A DNA stretch of 64,000 nt from Candidatus Sphingomonas phytovorans (GTDB lineage: Bacteria > Pseudomonadota > Alphaproteobacteria > Sphingomonadales > Sphingomonadaceae): positions 4,448,501 through 4,512,500 of the forward strand of contig CP119314.1 in assembly GCA_029202385.1 (NCBI GenBank), written 5' to 3'. The first letter of the stretch is position 1. The number at the start of each line of letters is the position of its first letter. Positions 52,565 through 61,766 of this stretch are shown piece by piece. The notes beneath the pieces are model-generated. The model had not been told where the DNA came from and searched no databases. It worked only from the letters and a program-made list of their open reading frames with translations. Position numbers and translations under genes: made by a program.

Positions 52565-53812
52565 ATGGCCCGTATTGAAACCCCAAAGCGCATCCGCGGC
52601 ACGCAGGATATCTTCGGCGACGAGCAACGGCGCTTCGCGCGCGTGCTCGCGGCATTCGATCATGTACGGCGGCTCTACGGGTTTCAGCGCGTCGACGTGC
52701 CGGTGTTCGAATCGACCGCCGTGTTCGCGCGCTCGCTCGGCGAGACGACCGACGTCGTCTCGAAAGAAATGTACACCTTCGAGGATCGCGGCGGGGACTC
52801 CCTGACGCTGCGTCCCGAATTCACCGCGGGGATCGCGCGCGCCTATCTGACCGAGGGCTGGCAGCAATATGCGCCGCTGAAGCTGGCGACCGCGGGCCCC
52901 GTGTTCCGCTACGAGCGACCGCAAAAGGGGCGGTTCCGCCAGTTTCACCAGATCGACGCGGAAGTGATCGGCGCGGCCGAGCCGGCGGCGGACGTCGAGC
53001 TTCTGGTGTTCGCCGATCAGCTCCTGCGCGAACTCGGTATCTCGGACGGCGTGACCTTGCAGCTCAACACGCTGGGCGATGCGGAGACGCGGGACGCGTG
53101 GCGTGCCGCGCTGATTACCCATTTCGGGCAGCACAAGGGCGACCTGTCTGCGGAAAGTCAGGATCGTCTCGAACGGAATCCCCTGCGTATCCTCGATACC
53201 AAGGATCCCGGGGACCGACCGATCGCCGACGCTGCGCCCGATATCGACGCCTACCTAACCAGCGAGGCTGGCGCGTTCTTCGAAAGCGTGACCAGGGGGC
53301 TGGATGCCGCCGGGGTCGCGTGGACGCGCAACGCGCGGCTGGTGCGCGGTCTCGATTATTACCGGCACACGGCGTTCGAATTCGTCACCGACCGGCTCGG
53401 CGCGCAGGGCACGGTGCTGGCCGGGGGCCGCTATGACGGGCTGATCGGTGCGCTGGGCGGCAACGAGACGCCGGGTGTCGGCTGGGCGGCTGGCGTCGAG
53501 CGGCTGGCGATGCTGATCGACGAGCCTGCGGCCGAGCGGATCGACGCGGTGATCGTGCCGATGGGCGAGGCAGCCGAGCTTCGCGCGACGGGTATCCTCG
53601 CCGATCTCCGCCGCGCCGGAATCGCGGCCGACATGGCGTTCAAGGGCAATATGAAGCGGCGGCTGGCCAGGGCCGATGCGCAGGGTGCGCGCTTCGCGAT
53701 CATCCTCGGCGACGACGAACTCGCCAAGGGTGTCGCCGCGGTGAAGGCGCTTGGCGCCGGCACGCAGGACGAGGTGCCGTTCGACGATCTCGCGCGGGTG
53801 TTGAGCGCCTGA
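52565..53812 (+). CDS. hisS: Histidyl-tRNA synthetase
   Basis: This 415-residue class II synthetase charges tRNA-His. It has the motif 1 region [16 protein letters not shown], motif 2 [23 protein letters not shown] (about residues 115-137), and the histidine-binding [17 protein letters not shown] near 261 before motif 3 ([13 protein letters not shown]). The usual anticodon-binding domain closes the protein. The stop and the prfA start share TGATG, an operon junction. Confidence 0.97.
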   Translation: MARIETPKRIRGTQDIFGDEQRRFARVLAAFDHVRRLYGFQRVDVPVFESTAVFARSLGETTDVVSKEMYTFEDRGGDSLTLRPEFTAGIARAYLTEGWQQYAPLKLATAGPVFRYERPQKGRFRQFHQIDAEVIGAAEPAADVELLVFADQLLRELGISDGVTLQLNTLGDAETRDAWRAALITHFGQHKGDLSAESQDRLERNPLRILDTKDPGDRPIADAAPDIDAYLTSEAGAFFESVTRGLDAAGVAWTRNARLVRGLDYYRHTAFEFVTDRLGAQGTVLAGGRYDGLIGALGGNETPGVGWAAGVERLAMLIDEPAAERIDAVIVPMGEAAELRATGILADLRRAGIAADMAFKGNMKRRLARADAQGARFAIILGDDELAKGVAAVKALGAGTQDEVPFDDLARVLSA

Positions 53813-54885
53813 TGTCGACGATCTCGGGGGAACGGATCGCGCAGATCGAGGCGCGGCGCGACGAGTTGCAGGCGCTGATGGCGACCGGTGACCTGCCGTC
53901 CGACCGTTTCGTCGCCGTTTCCAAGGAATATGCCGAGCTTGAGCCGGTGGCGCGGGCGGCGGGCGAAGTGCGGCGGCTTCGCGCCGAGCTGCATGTGCTG
54001 GCTGGCATGGAGAACGAGGCCGATCCCGAGATCCGCGCCATGGCGCGCGAGGAGATCGAGGCGATCCGCGGGACCCTGCCCGAGGCGGAACGCTCACTGG
54101 CGCTGTCGCTGCTGCCGCGCGATGCCGCGGACGAGCGCGCCGCGATGCTCGAGATCCGCGCCGGGACCGGCGGCGACGAGGCGGCGCTGTTCGCCGGCGA
54201 CCTGTTCCGCATGTACCAGCGCTATGCCGAATCGCAGGGCTGGCGGGTCGACCTGATCTCGGCGTCCTCCTCCGAATCGGGCGGCTTCAAGGAAGCAATC
54301 GCCTCGGTCGAGGGCAAGGGCGTGTTCGCCAAGCTGAAGTTCGAAAGCGGCGTTCACCGCGTGCAGCGCGTGCCCGTCACCGAGGCGGGCGGGCGAATCC
54401 ACACCTCCGCCGCCACTGTCGCGGTGCTGCCCGAGGCGGAGGAGGTCGACGTCAAGATCGACGACAAGGACCTGCGCATCGATATCTACCGGTCGTCCGG
54501 GCCGGGCGGGCAATCGGTCAACACGACCGATTCAGCGGTGCGGATCGTGCATATCCCCACTGGCCTGGTGGTGATCCAGCAGGACGAGAAATCGCAGCAC
54601 AAGAACAAGGCCAAGGCGATGAAGGTGCTGCGCACCCGCCTGTACGAGCTTGAGCGCGACCGGCTTCACACCGAGCGCGCCGGCGCGCGCAAGTCTATGG
54701 TGGGGTCGGGCGATCGTTCGGAGCGGATCAGGACCTATAATTTCCCGCAAGGCCGGGTGACCGACCACCGGATCAACCTGACGCTTCACCGTCTGCCGGA
54801 AATCCTGCAGGGCGAGCTTGACGAACTGATCGGCGCGCTGATCGCCGAGGACGAGGCCGAAAGGCTTGCGAGCCTCGATGGTTAG
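53812..54885 (+). CDS. prfA: Peptide chain release factor 1
   Basis: This 357-residue factor releases the peptide at UAA and UAG. It has the PVT codon-recognition tripeptide (residues 188-190, in place of the more common PAT) and the catalytic GGQ at 232-234 ([14 protein letters not shown]). The GGQ glutamine is the target of PrmC, encoded immediately downstream. Family members vary at the middle residue of PxT, so PVT is not necessarily odd. Confidence 0.97.
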   Translation: MSTISGERIAQIEARRDELQALMATGDLPSDRFVAVSKEYAELEPVARAAGEVRRLRAELHVLAGMENEADPEIRAMAREEIEAIRGTLPEAERSLALSLLPRDAADERAAMLEIRAGTGGDEAALFAGDLFRMYQRYAESQGWRVDLISASSSESGGFKEAIASVEGKGVFAKLKFESGVHRVQRVPVTEAGGRIHTSAATVAVLPEAEEVDVKIDDKDLRIDIYRSSGPGGQSVNTTDSAVRIVHIPTGLVVIQQDEKSQHKNKAKAMKVLRTRLYELERDRLHTERAGARKSMVGSGDRSERIRTYNFPQGRVTDHRINLTLHRLPEILQGELDELIGALIAEDEAERLASLDG

Positions 54886-54890
54886 TCTCT

Positions 54891-55000
54891 CCCCTCCCGC
54901 TTGCGGGAGGGGCTGGGGGTGGGCGCCCGGCCGACCTCAAGCGGAACATTTGCGGTGAGCGCGAGCCCACCCCTCAATCCCCTCCCGCAAGCGGGAGGGG
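54891..55000. repeat. GC-rich palindromic intergenic repeat (family 1, copy C) overlapping the prmC start
   Basis: A 22-base palindrome (54891-54912, core CTCCCGCTTGCGGGAG) and a second one (54979-55000, core CTCCCGCAAGCGGGAG) are the ends of a larger inverted element whose inner arms (GGGTGGGC at about 54917 and GCCCACCC at about 54965) also pair. The element fills the space between prfA and prmC and runs into the prmC coding frame. Confidence 0.8.
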
Positions 55001-55812
55001 AGGTAAGACGGGCGCTTGCCGGTGCCGCTGCCTCATTTGCCAGTATCTCCGAAACGCCGCGCCTCGATGCCGAACTCCTGATGGCTCATGCCCTCGGCGC
55101 GACCCGCGAATCCCTGCTCCTTCGCCATCTCGACGATCCGGTCCCGGCAACCTTCGCGCCGCTCGTCGCCCGCCGTCGGAAGCATGAGCCGATCGCCTAT
55201 CTCACCGGTACCCGCGCCTTCTGGACGATCGAGCTGCAGGTCGGACCGGGCGCCCTTGTTCCCCGTGCCGACAGCGAGACCCTGATTGAGGCGGCGGTCG
55301 ACCATTTCACCGGTCGCGCGCCCGCGACGATCCTCGATCTGGGTACCGGTCCCGGCACCCTGCTGCTCGCCGCGCTCGACCAATGGCGAGGCGCGACCGG
55401 TCTCGGCGTGGACGCATCGGATATCGCCCTCGACATGGCGAGGGCCAACGCCGCCCGGCTGGGCATGGCCGACCGGGCCCGTTTCGAGTCCGGCAACTGG
55501 GCCGCAGGGGTCGCTGGGCAGTTCGACCTGATCCTGGCCAACCCGCCCTATATCGGCACCGGCGAGGCGTTGCCGGCCGAGGTGCGCGACCATGAGCCGG
55601 CGTCCGCGTTGTTCGCCGGTCCCGATGGTCTCGACGATTATCGTATTATCGTGCCCCAGCTCCCGCGGCTGATCGCGTCCGGCGGGGTCGCGATCCTTGA
55701 GATCGGGTCGACCCAGGCCGATGCCGTCACCGCGCTTCTGGTCGCGCAGGGACTGTCGGTCACGCTGCGGCGGGACCTGGGCAATAATCCTCGTGTGTTG
55801 ATCGCGACTTGA
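54919..55812 (+). CDS. prmC: Release factor glutamine methyltransferase
   Basis: This roughly 297-residue SAM methyltransferase modifies the GGQ glutamine of release factors. It has the ISETPRLDAELLMAHALG segment, SAM motif I TILDLGTGPGTLLLAALD and the hallmark NPPY in LILANPPYIGTGE. No ATG lies in frame upstream of the conserved region. The candidates are TTG 54901, GTG 54919 and GTG 54955, all inside the palindromic repeat. GTG 54919 is chosen because the palindrome supplies GGGAGG at 54905-54910, eight bases upstream. The protein therefore starts with repeat-encoded residues. Confidence 0.9.
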   Translation: MGARPTSSGTFAVSASPPLNPLPQAGGEVRRALAGAAASFASISETPRLDAELLMAHALGATRESLLLRHLDDPVPATFAPLVARRRKHEPIAYLTGTRAFWTIELQVGPGALVPRADSETLIEAAVDHFTGRAPATILDLGTGPGTLLLAALDQWRGATGLGVDASDIALDMARANAARLGMADRARFESGNWAAGVAGQFDLILANPPYIGTGEALPAEVRDHEPASALFAGPDGLDDYRIIVPQLPRLIASGGVAILEIGSTQADAVTALLVAQGLSVTLRRDLGNNPRVLIAT

Positions 55813-56066
55813 ATCAGCATAAAAACTTCACAATATTCTTCTTGGAGATTGTGCCGCCAGCCGCTATTGAGCGGGGCAGGGGCACGCGTTTTCATCATAA
55901 CCGGTTGAAAACGGGCTGTTGCCCGCCTCCTTCGTCATGAAGTCGCTGCCGTCCGGCGACCGTGGCAGGCCCGTTTCGCCGATGGTCGGTGCGCACGGGC
56001 CAAGGGGCTTGCATCCACATTTCTGGAGCACGACCGGGTTGGTTACGAACGACAGGACAACAACAC
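55813..56066. other. 254-base leader region before the DUF4167 gene
   Basis: No reading frame is credible. A weak promoter, TTGAAT (55809-55814) and AATATT (55832-55837), straddles the prmC stop. CGTTTTCA and TGAAAACG (55887-55894 and 55906-55913) form perfect 8-base arms, followed by GGGCTGTTGCCC (55913-55924). The hairpins could be a leader structure for the RNA-binding protein encoded downstream. Confidence 0.35.
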
Positions 56067-57038
56067 TTGATCAATAATCGTCAGGCCGGCCGCCGTCGCG
56101 GCCGTGGCGGGCAGCAGCAGCGCCCGCAGGGAAATTCGGGCCGTCAGGATAACGGCAACCGCATCGACAACCGTGCGCGTGGCAATGCCGCGCAACTGCT
56201 CGAGAAGTACAAGACTCTCGCGCGGGACGCACAGATGCAGGGCGACCGGGTCAACACCGAATATTACCTGCAGTTCGCGGACCATTATTTCCGCGTGCTT
56301 GCCGAGACGCGGTCGCGCTTCGAGGAGAACCGGCGCCAGAATGGCGGCGCGGCCTTCGAGGAGGACGAGCAGGAATATGACGAGGACGGCGAGCCGATCG
56401 TCCGCGAGCAGAATGCGCGCGACTCCCGCCAGGGCAATGGCAATGGTCAGGACCGGGGTCAGGATCGGGGCAACGAAGGCCAGAGCGGCAACCAGCAGAC
56501 CGGCCAGTATGACGACGAACGGCCCCGTTCGCGCAACGGCAATGGCGACCGGAACGGCAATGGCTATGGCGATGCCGGCAATGGCCGCTACGCCCGTGAG
56601 GACCGTGCCGAGCGCAACGATCGCAATGGCAATGCCCGCGAGGACCGGGGCGACCGCAACGGTAACGCCCGTGAAGAGCGGAACGAGCGCAACGCGAATG
56701 ACCGCAACGGCAATGAGCGCGGCGATCGCACCGTGGGCCGTGGCGAGGATCGCGGCAACCGCGCTGCTTCCGTTCAGGTCGACGAGGACCGTGCACCGGT
56801 CCGTCAGGAGGCACCGCGCGAGGAGGTTGCGCCCGTGGCCGAGGCCGAGGTCGTCGCACGGCCCCGCCGCGGTCGTCCGCCGCGCCGCCCGGTCGAGGAC
56901 GAGGCTCCTGCCATGTTCGAGGCCGGTCTGCTGCCGCCGTCGCTGAGCATTTCGGCCGTCTCGACCGAAGAGCCGGAAGAAAAGCCCAAGCGTCGCCGCG
57001 GCCGCCCGCCCGCGAGCGAGACGACGACGGTCGGCTGA
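56067..57038 (+). CDS. DUF4167 RNA-binding protein
   Basis: This 323-residue protein starts INNRQAGRRRGRGGQQQRPQ. The DUF4167 domain (about residues 30-85, AAQLLEKYKTLARDAQMQGDRVNTEYYLQFADHYFRVLAE) is an alphaproteobacterial RNA-binding module. A long Asn/Gly/Arg/Asp/Glu low-complexity region (about 115-240) follows, then two AT-hook-like motifs (RRGRPPRRP and RRRGRPPAS) near the end. I chose TTG 56067 because the domain N-terminus INNRQ follows directly. A perfect terminator lies downstream at 57060-57093. Confidence 0.85.
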   Translation: MINNRQAGRRRGRGGQQQRPQGNSGRQDNGNRIDNRARGNAAQLLEKYKTLARDAQMQGDRVNTEYYLQFADHYFRVLAETRSRFEENRRQNGGAAFEEDEQEYDEDGEPIVREQNARDSRQGNGNGQDRGQDRGNEGQSGNQQTGQYDDERPRSRNGNGDRNGNGYGDAGNGRYAREDRAERNDRNGNAREDRGDRNGNAREERNERNANDRNGNERGDRTVGRGEDRGNRAASVQVDEDRAPVRQEAPREEVAPVAEAEVVARPRRGRPPRRPVEDEAPAMFEAGLLPPSLSISAVSTEEPEEKPKRRRGRPPASETTTVG

Positions 57039-57059
57039 TCCGTCCGGAACGAAGAGAAC

Positions 57060-57093
57060 AGGCCGGTCCCGCGAAAGTGGGGCCGGCCTTTTT
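57060..57093 (+). terminator. Rho-independent terminator after the DUF4167 gene
   Basis: An 11-base stem (57060-57070 and 57079-57089, AGGCCGG...CCGGCCT with one G-T wobble) with an 8-base loop is followed by TTTTT (57089-57093). It is about 22 bases after the stop codon. Confidence 0.88.
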
Positions 57094-57186
57094 CATTCGT
57101 CCCCGTGGCAGGGAGGAATCAGAAGGATTGACCTCCGCCGCCGCTGCTCTAGCACGATGGTTCATAACCTAACCGGGAGGACGGTG

Positions 57187-58596
57187 ATGCGGTTCTGGAC
57201 CATGCTGGCGCTGACGGCGCTGCCGACCACGGTTGCGGCGCAAACGACGCCGACCCTGCCGACCGGACCGAGCACGCAGGGCGATGTTTCGGTGACCATC
57301 TATCAGAATGGCCAGTCGCTGGTGCAGGATATCCGCCAGCTCGATCTCCCCGCGGGCCGCACGCGGCAGGAATTCCCCGACGTCTCGGCACAGATCAGGT
57401 CGGAGACGGTCACGCTGGGCGGACCCGGCATCGGCATCGTCGAGCAGAATTTCGATTTCGACCTGCTCTCTCCCGACAAGCTGATGGAGAAAGCGGTCGG
57501 TTCGGTCGTCACCATCGTCCGCACCAATCCGGCGACCGGTGTCGAGACGCGGGAGCAGGCGAAGGTGCTCGCGGCGAACGGCGGCATCGTGCTGCAGATC
57601 GGCAACCGGATCGAGGTGCTGCGCGACGACGGGCTGCCGGTGCGCGTGGTGTTCGACAAGGTGCCGGAGAATCTGCGCGCGCGGCCGACCCTGTCGGTCA
57701 CCCTGCAGGTCGCGCGCGCCGGGCGGGTACCCGCGACGCTTTCCTATCTGACGCCGGGCCTTGGCTGGACCAGCGACTATGTCATGCTGTTCGACGAGGC
57801 GAAGGCGACGGTCGACGTGCAGGGCTGGGTCACGCTGACCAACAGCACGGGCACGACCTACGGCAATGCCGATGTCTTGCTCGTCGCGGGCAATCCCAAC
57901 CGCACCCCCGGCAGCTTCGAACGGCTCGGTGGCTTCGACCGGCCCGGTAGCGAGGCGATCGAGCAGGCCGGCACCGAAACGGGCACGCGGGAACGGCTCG
58001 GCGACTATTATCTCTACCCGCTGGGGGAGCGCACCACGATCGCCAATGCGCAGCAGAAGCAGGTCAGCTTCCTCGACGTGAAGGGCGCGCCGGCGCGCAA
58101 GGCCTATGAATGGATCAATGGCTGGCTGGGTACGACGTCCGACCCGCGCAGTGCGGCGACCGTGCTGAAATTCTCGACCTCGAAGAGCGGCGGGCTGGGC
58201 GATCAGCTGCCGGCCGGTACGATCCGCGTCTATATGCGCGATGCGCGGGGCGATCCGCAGTTCATCGGCGAGAACCGAATTCCGGCGACGCCGATGGGAT
58301 CGCAGATGTCGATACGTACCGGCGAGGCGTTCGACGTGAAGGGCATGGCGGTCGTGGTGGAGCGTAAGCGACAGTCGTCAAGCCGCTGGCGTACGACGAT
58401 GCGCTATGATTTCACCAATGCCCGGCCCGAGCCGGTGACGATCGACCTGGCGCAGGACGGGCTGTGGGGCGATGTCCGCGTGACCGACCAGAGCATCGAC
58501 GGGGAGCGCATTTCCGCTGACCGGATGGAGTGGAAAGTACCGGTGCCGGCCAATGGCAAGGCATCGCTGAGCGTGGTGTTCGACACACGGTACTGA
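57187..58596 (+). CDS. DUF4139-family secreted protein (first of three)
   Basis: This 469-residue protein has a signal peptide (ending near VAAQT) and a DUF4139-type beta-rich body: VSVTIYQNGQSLVQDIRQLDLPAGRTRQEF near the start, then PATLSYLTPGLGWTSDYVMLFDE and the C-terminal WKVPVPANGKASLSVVFDTRY. Members of this family are found in many Gram-negative bacteria and their biochemical role is not known. The ATG at 57187 is preceded by GGGAGG; an upstream in-frame ATG at 57157 would add ten residues. It is the most diverged of the three tandem copies. Confidence 0.75.
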   Translation: MRFWTMLALTALPTTVAAQTTPTLPTGPSTQGDVSVTIYQNGQSLVQDIRQLDLPAGRTRQEFPDVSAQIRSETVTLGGPGIGIVEQNFDFDLLSPDKLMEKAVGSVVTIVRTNPATGVETREQAKVLAANGGIVLQIGNRIEVLRDDGLPVRVVFDKVPENLRARPTLSVTLQVARAGRVPATLSYLTPGLGWTSDYVMLFDEAKATVDVQGWVTLTNSTGTTYGNADVLLVAGNPNRTPGSFERLGGFDRPGSEAIEQAGTETGTRERLGDYYLYPLGERTTIANAQQKQVSFLDVKGAPARKAYEWINGWLGTTSDPRSAATVLKFSTSKSGGLGDQLPAGTIRVYMRDARGDPQFIGENRIPATPMGSQMSIRTGEAFDVKGMAVVVERKRQSSSRWRTTMRYDFTNARPEPVTIDLAQDGLWGDVRVTDQSIDGERISADRMEWKVPVPANGKASLSVVFDTRY

Positions 58597-58598
58597 CG

Positions 58599-60179
58599 GT
58601 GCGGCGTCTCGCTCTCCAGATCGCGCTGATGGCCGGATTGCCCGTCGCGGGGCCCGCGTCGGGGCAGGCGATCGTTCAGTCCGACCGGATCGATTCGGTG
58701 TCGGTGACGCTCTATCGCGAGCCGGGCCGGGGTGAGGGGGCGATCCGTCCGGGCTGGCCCGGCGGCTATGCGCTGATCACCGAGACGCGGACGATCGCGG
58801 TCCCCGCCGGCCGGTCGGTGATCCGCTTCGAGGGTGTGTCCGAAGGCATGCTGCCTGAAAGCGCGATCGTCAGCGGGCTGCCCCGGCGGGTCAACGAGAA
58901 GAATCGCGACGCGCGGTTGCTGTCGCCGGCGTCCCTAGTCGACGCCTATCTGAAACGAAGCGTCACCATTCGCCGCACCAATCGCGCGACCGGCAAGGTG
59001 ACGACGGGGGACGCGGTCATCCAGTCGGGGCCCCGCGGCGGCGTGCTGCTGACCACGGCGGATGGGGTCGAGGCGCTGTCCTGTTCGGGCCTGCCCGAAT
59101 CGCTGTCCTATCCCGGCGTACCCGAAGGTCTTTCCGCCAAGCCGACGCTGTCGGTGGTGACGGACAGCCCCGTGGCGGCGACCGCGACGGTGCAGCTTTC
59201 CTATCTGGCGCAGGGGTTCGACTGGTCGGCCAATTATGTCGCGCGCGTCGCCGATGACGGGAAGACGCTGGACCTGTTCGCCTGGCTGACGGTGGCGAAC
59301 GGCGGCAGCCAGGGCTTTGCCGGGGCAAGCACCCAGGCCGTGGCGGGCGGTCTTCACCGGGAGCAGGTGCGGCCCTTGCCAAAAGGCCCGCCGCCTGAGC
59401 TCCGCCTGCAATGCTGGCCGATGGACATCACCAGCACTCATCCCAAATGGAGCATCGACCGCGCTCCGCCACAGATGGAGATGTTGCGGGGCTATTCCGA
59501 TATCGTGGTGACCGCATCGCGCCGCGACAGGATGATGATGGCGCCGCCACCCCCGCCGCCGCCACCGGCACCCGTGCCGGTCATGGTCGCGCAGCAGGAG
59601 GATCTGGGCGACCTGAAGCTCTATCGCATTCCGGAACCTGTCACCGTCGCTGCACTGAGCCGCAAGCAGGTGGCGATGATCGACCGGAAGGGCGTTCGTT
59701 TCGAGCGCATCTATACCGGCGTCTTCAACAGCACGCTCGATGGGCAGTCCGTGGCGATGCCGAGCCAGCCCGCCGAGCTGGTCCTGCGTACCGAGAATAG
59801 TGACGCGAAAGGCCTTGGCCTGCCCCTTCCGGCGGGTGCCGTCGCGGTGTTCGAGGCTGCGGGCGGGACGCCGATGCTGGTGGGGGAGAGCGGCCTGAAA
59901 GACCGGGCGATCGGCGAGGAGGTCGAGCTGGGCGCCGGCACCAGCCCCGACCTGCGCTATGTGACGACCGCCCTGCCGCGCGGCAAGCGGCGCGCTGCCT
60001 TCACGGTGCGCGTCACCAATGCACGGGCGACGCCCGAGACGTTCGAGCTCCCCCTGCCCTTCAAGGTCAAGTCGGCGAGCATGTCGCTGGTCGAGCGCAA
60101 GGGAGTGAAGACCTGGCGCGTGGCGGTTCCCGCCAATGACGTGGTGGTGCTGAACGTGACGTTCGACGTCCCGAAATGA
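58599..60179 (+). CDS. DUF4139-family secreted protein with TonB-box-like motif (second of three)
   Basis: This 526-residue protein has a GTG start (58599, 3 bases after the first gene's stop) and a signal peptide ending near ASGQA. Motifs shared with its third copy are DSVSVTLYR, GYALITETRTIAVPAG, IRFEGVSEGMLPESAIVSGLP and PMDITSTHPKW. A DIVVTAS segment lies at about residues 301-307 (59499-59519), followed by a run of eight Pro and QQEDLGDLKLYRIPEP. The C-terminus VERKGVKTWRVAVPANDVVVLNVTFDV closes the body. The GTG start is inferred. Confidence 0.72.
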   Translation: MRRLALQIALMAGLPVAGPASGQAIVQSDRIDSVSVTLYREPGRGEGAIRPGWPGGYALITETRTIAVPAGRSVIRFEGVSEGMLPESAIVSGLPRRVNEKNRDARLLSPASLVDAYLKRSVTIRRTNRATGKVTTGDAVIQSGPRGGVLLTTADGVEALSCSGLPESLSYPGVPEGLSAKPTLSVVTDSPVAATATVQLSYLAQGFDWSANYVARVADDGKTLDLFAWLTVANGGSQGFAGASTQAVAGGLHREQVRPLPKGPPPELRLQCWPMDITSTHPKWSIDRAPPQMEMLRGYSDIVVTASRRDRMMMAPPPPPPPPAPVPVMVAQQEDLGDLKLYRIPEPVTVAALSRKQVAMIDRKGVRFERIYTGVFNSTLDGQSVAMPSQPAELVLRTENSDAKGLGLPLPAGAVAVFEAAGGTPMLVGESGLKDRAIGEEVELGAGTSPDLRYVTTALPRGKRRAAFTVRVTNARATPETFELPLPFKVKSASMSLVERKGVKTWRVAVPANDVVVLNVTFDVPK

Positions 60180-60186
60180 GCCCGAC

Positions 60187-61766
60187 ATGAGAATGCGAGG
60201 CGGCGTCCCGCTGCTGCTCGTCGTCGCGAATGTGCCCGTGGCGGCGCAGACGATGGTGGAATCGGATCGGGTCGATGCCGTATCGGTCACGCTGTACCGC
60301 GACCCCCGCCCGCGGGGAGGGTGCGATCCCGCCTGGCTGGCCGGCCGGTTACGCGCTGATCACAGAGACGCGGACGATCGCGATACCCGCGGGCCGATCG
60401 GTGATCCGGTTCGAAGGCGTGTCCGAAGGCATGCTGCCCGAAAGCGCGATCGTTACCGGCCTGCCGCGCCGGGTGAACGAGAAGAATCGGGATGCCCGGC
60501 TGCTGTCGCCGGCGGCGCTGGTCGATGCATGGCTCAAGCGCCGCGTGACCATCCGCCGCACCAGTCGCCGGATCGGCGCGACGACTACGGGGGAGGCGAT
60601 CATCCAGTCGGGGCCCAGCGGCGGGGTGTTGCTGACCACGGCGGACGGGGTCGAGGCGTTGTCCTGCTCCGGCCTGCCCGAATCCCTGTCCTATCCGGGT
60701 GTGCCCGCGGACCTGTCGGCCAAACCGACCTTGTCCGTTGTGACTGACAGTGTGGCGGCGGCGAACGCGACGGTGCAGCTTTCCTATCTTGCGCAAGGCT
60801 TCGACTGGTCGGCTCATTATGTCGCGCGGCTCGGCGAGGATGGGAAGACGCTCGACCTGTTCGCCTGGCTGACCATCGCCAATGGCGGAAGCCAGGGCTT
60901 TGCCGACGCCCATACCCAGGCGGTCGCGGGTGCGCCGAACAAGGAGGCCAATGCGAAGCTTCCGGCAGGCCCGGCGCCCGACCTGCACCTGCAATGCTGG
61001 CCGATGGACATCACCAGCACCCACCCGCGCTGGGGCATCGACCGGCTGCCCGCGCCGGCACCGCCAGGATTGGTCCAGGGCGATATGGAAGGTTCCGATA
61101 TCGTCGTGACGGCATCGGCGATGAAACGGGGCTCGCACGAATCGGCTGAGGCGGTCAGTGTGGTGACCGCTGTCCAGGAGGAACTGGGCGACTTGAAGCT
61201 CTACCGGATTCCCGAACGCGTCACGGTCGCCGCGCGGAGCCGGAAGCAGGTGGCGATGATCGATCGCAAGGGCGTGCGCTTCGAACGGATCCATGCCGGC
61301 ACGTTCGAGGAGTTCGACTATGACAGGAACGGCGAGCCCGAAAGCGTTGCGTCGGCCGTGCTGTTGCGGACTGAAAATCGCGACACGAACGGGCTCGGCC
61401 TGCCCCTGCCGGCGGGTGGCGTCGCCCTGTTCGAGTCGGTGCGAGGTGCCTCGCTGCTGGTCGCCGAGAGCAGCCTTCGCGATCGGGCGGTCGGCGACGA
61501 GGTCGAACTGGGCGCGGGGGAAAGCAGCGACGTCCGCTACACCATCGTCGCGCGGCCCGGATCGGACCGGCGCAAACCCTATTCGGTCAGGGTCACCAAC
61601 GCCCGCGCCACGCCGATAATCTTCGAGCTGCCGATTCCCTACAAGATCGGTTCGGCGAACGGACCGCTGGTCGAGCGCAAGGGGCTGAAGACTTGGCGCG
61701 TGACCGTCCCGGGGCAATGGCGAGGCGAAACTGGACTTCGCGTTGAAACTGGAGACGGCGCGTTAG
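60187..61766 (+). pseudogene. Third DUF4139-family copy, two homopolymer frameshifts
   Basis: The first frame reads a signal-like MRMRGGVPLLLVVANVPVA and VTLYRDP, then the gene continues in the +1 frame from about 60308 with GYALITETRTIAIPAG through the DIVVTAS segment (61097-61117) to WRVTVPG. The junction is an extra C in C5 (60303-60307): removing one C gives DPARGEGAIPPGW, matching the second copy. Near the end, an extra G in GGGG (61711-61714) breaks the frame. With one G removed the protein would end GNGEAKLDFALKLETAR, with the stop at 61764-61766. It may be a true pseudogene, a phase-variable gene or two sequencing errors. Confidence 0.75.

Noticed and set aside
56440..56760. Dense GGCAATGG/CGCAACGG-like short repeats that look like a repeat array
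   Set aside because: They are codon-level repeats of the low-complexity Asn/Gly/Arg region in the DUF4167 gene, in frame and coding.
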